This document shows, piece by piece, positions 56,365 to 64,000 of a stretch of DNA of 64,000 bases. How positions within the stretch are numbered: the first letter of the stretch is position 1; each line of letters starts with the position of its first letter. The DNA comes from CAVTYH01 sp963738835 (GTDB taxonomy: Bacteria; Planctomycetota; Planctomycetia; Pirellulales; JADZDJ01). The position numbers and the translations under genes are program-made. The DNA is taken from NCBI GenBank assembly GCA_963738835.1, contig CAVTYH010000002.1, positions 682,001-746,000 on the forward strand, in the 5' to 3' direction. The notes under the pieces are model-generated. The model was not told where the DNA came from and made no database searches. It worked only from the letters and a program-made list of their open reading frames with translations.

Positions 56365-58522
56365 CTATGGCATCGGCTGCAATCCTTCATATCGCACTTT
56401 CCAATTCTTCGGAAAACCCGGCGCGTGTTCGGTGTTTCCATCCCACCCTGCTGCCATCATGGCGGTTGCGGCCAGCCAGCCGCCATTGGCGGGCATGTAC
56501 ATCGGCGTTTGATCTGGCCGTCTAATGGTGTAGCCCGATGCGCGGAATGAATTCTTTTCATCTTTGCCGACCAGCAGCTCGACAGCTCTTTCTGGCTCAC
56601 CCATGCGCACGGCGCACATGGCCACCATCGCCGTGCTCCACGACTGATTGCCGTCCGATCTTGAAACTGCGTGCAGTGTGTTGCGCATGGCGTCGAGGTC
56701 GATGCCGCGGCCCGGCAGAATTCCATACAGCCAGGTGGCCATCCGCGCTGGAGAGTTTTCTTCCGGAAATTCCAGCGTGGGGTAGACGCCATTGCGAACC
56801 GTCAGCGGCGCAAGATGGTCGATGATCTCTTGCCAACGGTCATCGCGCGGCAGCCCCATACGCGCGCGCCACTCCTGAGCCGTTTCGAGTGCCCATTTCC
56901 AATAGCCCAGTTCCATCGTCGGATTCAAATTGCGCATAGTCGGTGTGTTTTTCGTCAGCTGAAGCCACGGCCGGACCCAGCACGTACTGCTTCCGCTGCG
57001 GGTCATAATCGACAAAAGTGGCCATGTAATCAGCGGTTTCAAAGACGATATCTTTGTAGCGCTCTAGGGTGGTGCGGTCTTTGTGCGCCCGCCAAACCAA
57101 TTCCGCGAGATAAATCGTATGCGGCTGTTGCCAGACCAGCACAGGCCCAATTCCTGAAGGACTTTCGATGCCGCTGGGATCGGTCATTTTCGACCACTTC
57201 ACTCCTTTACACCCTTCACGCTTGGCCATCGCCTGACCCGGGGGCATAAGTTGCTGCAAATGGCTGAGGCTCTTCTCCAGGATGTCCGGGCGGCCCCACA
57301 GCGCCCAATGAGCGGCATGCCACCAGTACATTTCCATGTGAAACTTTCCGAACCAAGAGTTCGTTGCTAGACCGGTCTCTTGCGGCGGCAGCGAACTGGC
57401 GTCATGCACGGCCATGACATACTGCGAGAGCACAATGCGTCGCTCTAATTCGGCAGCACGCGGATCGTCATTGCCCGATAGATCAATTGCTCCGCCGCTC
57501 ATCCAGAAGTCTCGCCAATGATTGCGCGATGCTTGCTGAATTGCAGCGACGTTATCGGCTTCGGCTTCGATGGGCTGTGGCGAAAACCATGCCGTCAACT
57601 CGAGGCGATTGGCCGTGCTCCCGAGCAAATATTGATGCTTGGCAGTTTCATTCAGCGACGCATCCGACGACCATTTCGCAAGAACATTGTAATGCGTGTT
57701 ATCCAAGGTCCGTGAAAAATCGGCGCCGTTGTCTCCGCGGCGCGCGACGGTTGTTTCATGCGAATCAGGATGGCCCCAATCCTGATAATCAGGCCCGAAA
57801 GCGGCCGAGGCGTAGGGAAAAGCCAGTCGCAGTTTGAGCCGCCCTGAACTAAGAAGCGGCGATTCGACAATTACGCCCACCTCATCACGTTGCGGATGAA
57901 CCGCAGTTTGAACTTTGATCTGTGTGCCGTCCACTTCAAACGAACTTGTTGTAATTCCGGCCCACAAGTCTAGCCGCTGTTCGATATTCTTCAGATCGGT
58001 GATGGCTACTTTCGAGCCATCAGCATGCGTCATTTCCAATCCGATGCGACCCAAGCCAAAGCGATGAGGGTTGCCGCGCAAGTAACCTGCATCGGGCGGA
58101 GGATTGCTGGTTCGCGCCGCGGGATAGACGAACTCGCGGTCATGTTTCTTGATAGTTGTGAACTTGAAATCATCCAGTTTGTAACCGTTGGGGTTGGGAA
58201 AACTGTGCCAGCCCCAGGTGCTGAGAATGCCGATGGGCATTGTCTTCTCGTAATATTCCGGAAAACTTTGCAGCCCGGTGATATCGAAATTGAAAGCAAA
58301 TTCTCCGTTGCCCACGGCCATGGCGCCATTCAGGTCGATCTCATGAACCACTACGTCGTGTCGGCTGACCAATGCTTGTCGATCGATGGGACCGTCGACA
58401 GCAGAGAGCTCCGCGCTCTTTCCGGCAATTCCCAATCCAACGATAAGAAACGCAATTGTCAATGGTCGAATCAATAGGCCGGTTCCTGCATGCACACAAC
58501 AGAACTCGGTTTTCTTTGTCAT
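56365..58522 (-). CDS. Six-hairpin glycosidase-like protein (GH65/GH95-related; one frameshift)
   Basis: An exported ~718-residue protein. The signal region is TGLLIRPLTIAFLIVGLGIA. The body opens RQALVSRHDVVVHEIDLNG and has GNGEFAFNFDITGLQSFP, IGILSTWGWHSFPNP and SWFGKFHMEMYWWHAAHWAL, then an (alpha/alpha)6-type helical half with VWQQPHTIYLAELVWRAH. The first frame stops at 56840. A one-base change near 56928 restores DYAQ-LNPTMELGYWKWALET, WRARMGLPRDDRWQEI and NGVYPTLEFPEEN. This matches planctomycete proteins related to GH65/GH95 enzymes that cleave alpha-linked glycans. Active-site acids cannot be assigned with certainty. Start MTKKTEFCC at 58522. Confidence 0.7.
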
Positions 58523-58607
58523 TGGATTTAAGGCGGCCGTCGCCGTAATCGCTATTTGCTGCCAGAGGTTATCAGTTAATCCGCACGGGGATTCAGTCGC
58601 AGCAATT

Positions 58608-59692
58608 CTAAACTGAGTTACCCGCAACTTCGTGAACGAACCTCAATTTTTCAATTGCGCGGATGGAAAGAATGAATGGATAAGCGTCTGCAAGACCGAG
58701 GCCGCGATTCAAGTTGTTTAGCACGTAGGTCAGCGGGAACCAACTCTCAATCAAATCGTCGAAAGACTCCGAACGCGTGGCCCTCGGTTTGGGGGTCGAT
58801 TTTAAGCTCGGCTCGTCTTTCCGCTTGGGTCGCAAAGACAATCCACAGGCGGACGCGGTTTCCAGAGTATCAATCATGTGCAGGTAGTGCGCCAGGTTTC
58901 GGCCCAATCTTCCCACGGGTGCGAACTGGCATAGGCAGTCACAAAGTTTAACCGCCAATCGGCAGACGGTCCGTTGCTGTAATAGTTTTGGAGCGCTTGC
59001 CGGTAATCAAGTTGTTCATTGCCAAAAAGTTGGCGGAACGAATTGAGTCGCGCGCTGTTCTTAATGAGGCGATCCCAGTAATAGTGCCCCACTTCGTGTC
59101 GAAAATGACCGAGCAGTGTGCGGTAAGGTTCGTACAGCAGCAGCCGGCGCTTCTCCCGTTCTGCATCGTCGGCCTCTGCCACGTTAATGGTGATTACACC
59201 GTTGTTGTGGCCCGTTAGCACCGGGGGAGGCGATTCATTGCGCTCGGTCGAAGTTGGAGGATCCGCTAAGAATTCAAACGATAGCCCCTGCTGCGGATCA
59301 TCCACCCGATTGATAACGGGCAATTTTAGATACAGCAGGCTGTAAACAAGCCGGCGCTTGGCAACTTCCAATTTGTACCAGGCTTCTTTGTTTCCCGGTG
59401 CATTGAGATCGGGAATGACTCGGGTCAACCGGCATGACTGGCAGAGCGGATGCGGATCGTCGCTGGAAACTGCCCAGTTGCAGATATTTTCTCTTTGATA
59501 ATTGCCGCAGAGCCGATACGTTCGCTCACCGCCTTTGCTATCGGTGCATTTCCACAAATTGTCGCCCGCCGGCTCGAGCGATTTCATGTCGCTCAAATCG
59601 GGAACATAAGCGAGAGCGTGGTCGCAGTTGACGCACTTGATGTTCTCTATGAAAACGAGCTGCTGACAATGATCGCAATGAAAAACTTTCAT
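58608..59692 (-). CDS. Zinc-ribbon zinc-metallopeptidase (HEVGH; one frameshift)
   Basis: About 361 residues. Zinc-ribbon cysteines at 6, 9, 20 and 23 (FHCDHCQQLVF, IKCVNCDHAL) are joined by a second set at 62, 71, 84 and 87. The peptidase domain holds LLGHFRHEVGHYYWDRLI, with HEVGH at 199-203, and FRQLFGNEQLDYRQALQ. The first frame stops at 58874 after ETWRTTCT. A missing G near 58891 restores ETWAHYLHMIDTLETASACG and the segment SWFPLTYVLNNLNRGLGL, ending at 58608. The family is 'putative zinc-binding metallopeptidase'. It commonly lies beside transglutaminase/alpha-E/ATP-grasp genes, as here. Confidence 0.87.
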
Positions 59693-59842
59693 GAGGATTC
59701 GCCGAGTGAACCAAAAAGACCGACGTCAACCAATGCTGATTTGTAGGGGCACATTGCGTGCCGCGATCGCACTGACCTGAGCCAACTATCATAGACGAGA
59801 TGATGACTCCTAGCGACCAACCAAGCGCAGATAGAGCGGCGC

Positions 59843-60721
59843 TCAATTGCTGCACGGTGCTACATCGACGGATACGCTCATCTGATGCGCCCCGCCGCCG
59901 AGAAAAACACCTCGCACCGGCGAAACGTCGGCGTAGTCGCGGGCCCAGGCCAGAGTAATGTAATCGTCGCTCGCAAGACGATTGTTAGTGGGGTCGAAAT
60001 CAATCCACCCCCAGCCGGGAAAATAGACGGAAACCCAAGCATGCGTGGCATCGGCGCCAATCAGTCGTGGTTTTCCTGGCGGGGGTCGCGTGACCAAATA
60101 GCCGCTGACATAGCGGGCCGACAAACCCATCGACCGAAAGCAAGCGATTTGCAGGCGGGCAAAATCTTGACAAACCCCACGCCGGCAACGAAGGATTTCG
60201 CTGGGCGTAGTCGCGATATTTGTCGATTGCGGATCATACAGAAAATCGGCATGAATGCGTGCGGTCAGTTCCATCGTGGTGTCGAACAGTCGGCGACCCG
60301 GTTGAAACGACTTCATGGCGTACTCGCGCACTTCTGTGCTGTCGGCCATTCGGTTTAAGCGGCAAATCAAGGCACATGAATCATAGTCGCTGGAACGGTG
60401 AATGTTTGTGATGCGGGTCCCAGCTTCTTCCCACGATAGGGAATACTCGGTTGGGGGTGTTGATGTCCCCAGCATTTCGACCTGACTGTGCGCTAGCACG
60501 CTGAGTTCACGGTGCGATTGCTCGATGCTGAAATAGGTCGCTGAATTGCCGAACACATCATTCCAGGACCGAATTGCTGCAGGCGTCGGGGTGATTTCCA
60601 ATTGACAGTGCAGGCAACGTTGCCGCGGACATTCTCGCGGTGTTAGATGAGCTTGGTTGTGACAAAGCGTGGCCGCATCATGGTAGACATATCGCGTGGA
60701 ATGGACAATGTTGTACTTCAT
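59843..60721 (-). CDS. Transglutaminase-like cysteine protein
   Basis: A 292-residue soluble enzyme-like protein. The N-terminal beta domain starts MKYNIVHSTRYVYHDAATLC and has LTPRECPRQRC. The transglutaminase core carries a Cys-His-Asp triad: Cys184 in RRGVCQDFARLQ, His227 in ADATHAWVSVYFPGWGW and Asp243 in DFDPTNN. Members hydrolyse or transfer amide bonds. Its ATG overlaps the stop of the upstream ATP-grasp/alpha-E gene (ATGA, 60718-60721), so the two are translationally coupled. It is followed after 150 bp by the metallopeptidase. This is the standard partner of the alpha-E cluster. Confidence 0.92.
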   Translation of the reverse strand: MKYNIVHSTRYVYHDAATLCHNQAHLTPRECPRQRCLHCQLEITPTPAAIRSWNDVFGNSATYFSIEQSHRELSVLAHSQVEMLGTSTPPTEYSLSWEEAGTRITNIHRSSDYDSCALICRLNRMADSTEVREYAMKSFQPGRRLFDTTMELTARIHADFLYDPQSTNIATTPSEILRCRRGVCQDFARLQIACFRSMGLSARYVSGYLVTRPPPGKPRLIGADATHAWVSVYFPGWGWIDFDPTNNRLASDDYITLAWARDYADVSPVRGVFLGGGAHQMSVSVDVAPCSN

Positions 60722-63314
60722 TTGCCGTGGCGTGCGTCCAGGCGCAATCCATCGAATCGACCGGCTGCAACCATGCGCAATTGTCTGGCTGTTCCGGTAT
60801 GTGTCAGATAATGATGGGTAATTTCATCCGACAATCCACGAAGTTGATCTTCCAGCTGAACCAAGAGCGACTCGAGTCGCTCGCGGACACCGGTTTGATC
60901 TGGTTCACACAAAGCCTCGACATCGGTCAGCCGCACTGTAGCTTGCGCTGCCAGCATGGTTTGTTGTTCGGCCGTATGGACTGGATCGCCAACCACGACC
61001 GGCAAAACTGCCACATGCTCGGATAAGGCGTTGAGCTGGTAACCCACGGCCCGTGGATTGGAGTCGTCAATGAGCATTAAGTCCAAGACCGGCGCAAGTT
61101 GTAAACTTGCACGATATCGGTAGCGGTACGTCATCGAGCTATCGCAGATTTCCAGGATCGCTTCCAGCAGCGGAATCAGTTCGGACGATGTATCGACAAG
61201 TGTGCGACGAATAAGCCACAGCGTTTGCAGTGCCCGCTCGATCCGTCGACCCATATCGAGGAAGCGCCAGCCGAGCCCGCGTGTCATGCTTTCAGTTCCG
61301 AGCCCGGAAAACGCTACCAGCAAATTGAGAACCTGATTCAACAGCAAAACGAGGTCGCCGAACCTCTCGGGCTGCGGTTGCCACGGAAACAGGGCAGTCA
61401 AATTGAGTTGGTTCACGATCCGCCAGCCGTCGATGGAGAGGCGATCCCGAACTTGCGAGGCTGTTGGCGCAAGATTTCGAGTGTGTGAGCGAGTGCTCCG
61501 GGGCGTCGAGCATCGAATAGCCAGCCGGTTACTTCTTGGCGGATTGCTTCGACGAGCTGAGAACTGTCGATTTGACCAGGAAGAGGCAATCCATGAGGTG
61601 CGTCGGACAGTGCCGCCACGAGATCATGCAGTTCGCTCACACCGGCCAATTCCAAATCGTTAGTCAGTCGTACGATGCAACTCCGCAGATGGCGAACGAT
61701 TGCTTCGGCTCGCTCAGCATGACGGCCAAGCCAGAATAGATTGTCAGCCACTCGGCTGGGCAAATCGGCGCCGCTGCGGCGAAGCTCGACCAATTTGGCC
61801 GACTGGCGCAGAAGAGAGACCGGTTCTACTGGACCGTCGGACAACACCCAAACGTCTTTGCTAGTTTGTCCGGCCGCCATCGATTCGCCGATGGTTTGCG
61901 GACTTTCAAACACACGCGCCAGCCCACCGGGCATGATCTGATACCCATCTTTTCCGAACACTGCGAACGTGCGGAGTTCCAAACGGCCTGGCTGAACGCC
62001 GCGACCTTTCCAAACCGGCGCGGTGGATCGTTCCACCGGCTGTTGGGCGACGTAATGCTCAGGCCGGCGGCGAATTTGTTCCATCAGTTGCCGCTGTTGA
62101 TCAGATGTCAATTTGCCCGCTGCAATGGGTGGCGATCCCCGACGCTTGAGCGCGTGCCGCACGATTAAATGCTCCAGATTTGCTTCGACATACTTTAAAT
62201 CGTCCGAATTGCCACACCACCAGGTCGGCACCGAAGGGCAGCGCAAGTCTTCGTCCAAGAGCAGCCGGCATGCGGCGGGCAAAAATGCTGCCAGTGCAGG
62301 AGCTTCCAAAAATCCCGACCCTATGGCGTTAGCGACGACAACCGCTCCGTCGCGCAGCGATTGTACCAAGCCGGCTGTGCCGAACGGCGAATTTGGTTCG
62401 AGCTCCAACTGATCGCAATCGCCATCGGGGATGCGCCGCAAGATGACGTCAACGGGCAGCAGCCCGCCGAGGGTCTTCAAATAAACTGCGTTACCACGCA
62501 CCGTCAAATCAGCGCCTTCGACCAACGTGTACCCGAGATAACGCGCCATGTAGCCGTCTTCGAAAGAAGTCGGGCTGCGAACACCCGGCGACAAAAGCAC
62601 CACGCGTGGATTTTCGCGCTGCCCCGGAGCCAGCAGCACTAAACGTTCCCTTAGCGCGATAAAGAACGGCGCTAGGCGTTCGATGTGCAGCATCTCAAAA
62701 TCATTTCGCAACGCGCGGGAGACGGCAATCCGATTCTCCAAGGTGTAGCCGGTCCCCGAAGGGCCTTGTGTGCGATCGGTAATTACCAGCCACTGTCCAT
62801 CGGGTTGCCGCGCCAAGTGTGCAGCATACAGACACAAAAATGCTCCATCGGGTGGAGTAATACCATGACACGGCAGCAAATAACCGGGATGCTCGAAGAC
62901 AATCGCCGGCGGCAAAACGCCTTCGCGCACAAGTCGTTGTGGCCCGTAAACGTCGGCCAGTACGAGATTCAAAAGTAGCGCCCGCTGCGCGAGCGCCTCT
63001 GCCAGCGCTTGCCAAGCTGGCTTATCGAACAGTAGTGGTAGCGGGTCGAGTTCCCACGGGCGGTCGGGACCCTGCGGTGCGCCCACGACGTTGTACGTTA
63101 CACCATTTTCGCGCAGCAAACGCTTGACCTGTTCGGCCCGTTGCACCAAACCCGCCACACCTGCTCGATTGACTCCGCCGATGAACTGTTCCCAGGGTGA
63201 GCGCAGCAAGCCCGAGGGTGCAACCATTTCGTCGTAGACGCCAGCCAGTGGTTGATAACCGGCTAGCAACCCGTCGCGGGGCAAATGATTTGGCAAACTG
63301 GCGGCCTCGCCCAT
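60718..63314 (-). CDS. Circularly permuted ATP-grasp plus alpha-E domain fusion (one frameshift)
   Basis: An ~865-residue predicted amide-bond ligase. Residues ~1-490 are a type 2 circularly permuted ATP-grasp domain: YDEMVAPSGLLRSPWEQFIG, NGVTYNVVGAPQGPDRPWELDPLP, ENRIAVSRALRNDF, LSPGVRSPTSFED, LGYTLVEGADLTVRGNAVYL, DPLPL and ANAIGSGFLEAPALAAFLP. The C-terminal ~300 residues are an alpha-E helical domain (SRVADNLFWLGRHAERAEAI). The first frame stops at 61413; a missing base near 61461 gives ILRQQ-ASQVRDRLSIDGWRIV, joining NLTALFPW and RFLDMGRRIERALQTLWLIRR. Some genomes encode the two halves separately. Its stop overlaps the transglutaminase start, and the DUF2126 gene is upstream. Confidence 0.9.
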
Positions 63315-63403
63315 CGTTCAATCAAGAATGCGGTCACGCTTTGGAATCGCAACGGTAATCGGCGAAAGCATAGTAGATTTTGATGCTGGACGACAACGGC
63401 AAC

Positions 63404-64000
63404 TCACTCGTTCATTGTCGCCAATTCCAGCGGACGCCGCAAATCAAGCGTCATCGGATATTCGCGATTATGTTCCCGCAGCGGTATGCCGACGTTTCCT
63501 CCGGTGTGACCCATACCGAAGAATCGGGCGGCGCGCCGGCTTTCGGCTTCATAGGCGTTGACGGGAAATCGATCGAAACTACGACCGCCGGGGTGCGACA
63601 CATTCCATGTGCATCCGCCGATGGAACGATAATTCCACTGGTCAATTAAATCGAACACCAATGGTGTGTGTACTCCGATCGTCGGATGCAAACATGAAGG
63701 GGGTTGCCAGGCGCGGTAGCGAATGCCGGCTACGTATTCACCCGGTGTGCCAGTCGGATGCAGCGGTACTCTTCGGCCGTTGCACGCCAGAATGTGCCGC
63801 GTATCGGTCAGACCGCGCACTTTCACTTGGAGTCGTTCGAGCGATGAATCGACATAGCGAGCTGCTGCACCGATGGATTGCTCTTCGCCCAGCACATGCC
63901 ACGGCTCGATCGCGTGACGCAACTCAATTTCAATGTTGCGGTGCGTCACCTGGCCCAGAATCGGAAAGCGGAATTCGAAGTGCGAAGCAAACCAGTCTTG
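63404..64000 (-). CDS. DUF2126 transglutaminase-like protein, C-terminal part (continues beyond the window)
   Basis: The frame is open to the window's right edge, so only the last ~198 residues are seen. It reads DWFASHFEFRFPILGQVTHR, then IELRHAIEPWHVLGEEQSIG, ARYVDSSLERLQVKVRG, PGEYVAGIRYRAWQPPSCLHP, VFDLIDQWNYRSIGG and SHPGGRSFDRFPVNAYEAES. This is the C-terminus of large DUF2126/transglutaminase proteins (~1100 residues), whose upstream part bears the transglutaminase core. It lies 89 bp before the ATP-grasp/alpha-E gene on the same strand, the usual order for the cluster. Confidence 0.88.
   Translation of the reverse strand, partial: QDWFASHFEFRFPILGQVTHRNIEIELRHAIEPWHVLGEEQSIGAAARYVDSSLERLQVKVRGLTDTRHILACNGRRVPLHPTGTPGEYVAGIRYRAWQPPSCLHPTIGVHTPLVFDLIDQWNYRSIGGCTWNVSHPGGRSFDRFPVNAYEAESRRAARFFGMGHTGGNVGIPLREHNREYPMTLDLRRPLELATMNE

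Overview
The window reads as a planctomycete chromosome, most like the Pirellulales. The evidence is the mix of families typical of that group: a DUF1501 TAT protein, a PVC-type cytochrome with a NHL-like N-terminus and HEAT-like repeats, short membrane proteins opening with a 'RxSLR/RFTIRDLL' signature, several TlpA-type thioredoxins with large planctomycete-only N-terminal regions, a sigma factor/FecR-LamG pair beside a giant PEP-CTERM autotransporter-repeat protein, and many palindromic intergenic repeats. There are no rRNA, tRNA, phage, IS or CRISPR features that I can support.

Layout, left to right. 1-7.2 kb: an internally shortened DUF1501 protein, then a minus-strand operon for a gliding-type ABC exporter (ATPase, GldF-GldG fusion, DUF4340 partner). 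7.5-12.4 kb: a lipoprotein thioredoxin and a convergent 1274-residue PVC cytochrome. 12.7-17.1 kb: an oligopeptide ABC importer (binding protein and two permeases, no ATPase genes). 17.3-23.0 kb: glnE, an antitoxin and nonsense-mutated ParE-type toxin, a DUF2007-like protein and nadB. 23.1-27.6 kb: a very long Q/N-rich membrane protein preceded by nine helically phased A-tracts. 28.1-32.7 kb: three tandem TlpA-like genes, one of them lacking the redox cysteines. 32.9-38.5 kb: an altronate-dehydratase-family gene carrying two in-frame copies of a palindromic repeat, a two-site metal-binding secreted protein, a CYTH protein, a membrane thioredoxin, a ThiD2-ThiE fusion and a small membrane protein. 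38.6-42.5 kb: clpC followed by three tiny genes, one a free-standing ClpX-type zinc finger. 42.5-53.2 kb: a ~2540-residue PEP-CTERM autotransporter-repeat protein, a FecR/LamG protein translationally coupled to an ECF-like sigma factor, and an orphan PEP-CTERM tail. 53.2-58.5 kb: an SDR oxidoreductase divergent from a TetR regulator, a zinc-ribbon membrane protein, a CopZ-like metal protein and a six-hairpin glycosidase-like protein. 58.6-64.0 kb: a zinc metallopeptidase, a transglutaminase, a fused circularly permuted ATP-grasp/alpha-E protein and the end of a DUF2126 protein, i.e. the recurrent predicted peptide-ligation cluster.

A general caution: at least 18 single-base frame disruptions fall in genes that are otherwise well conserved on both sides of the break (DUF4340, dppC-like, glnE, nadB, the Q/N-rich protein, a TlpA paralogue, the giant PEP-CTERM gene, the SDR, CopZ-like, glycosidase, metallopeptidase and ATP-grasp genes). 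Many lie in short homopolymers or GC runs. I treat these as single genes and give the reconstructed extents; uncorrected sequencing indels are the simplest explanation, decay the alternative. Two other genes carry an in-frame TAA instead, which indels do not explain.
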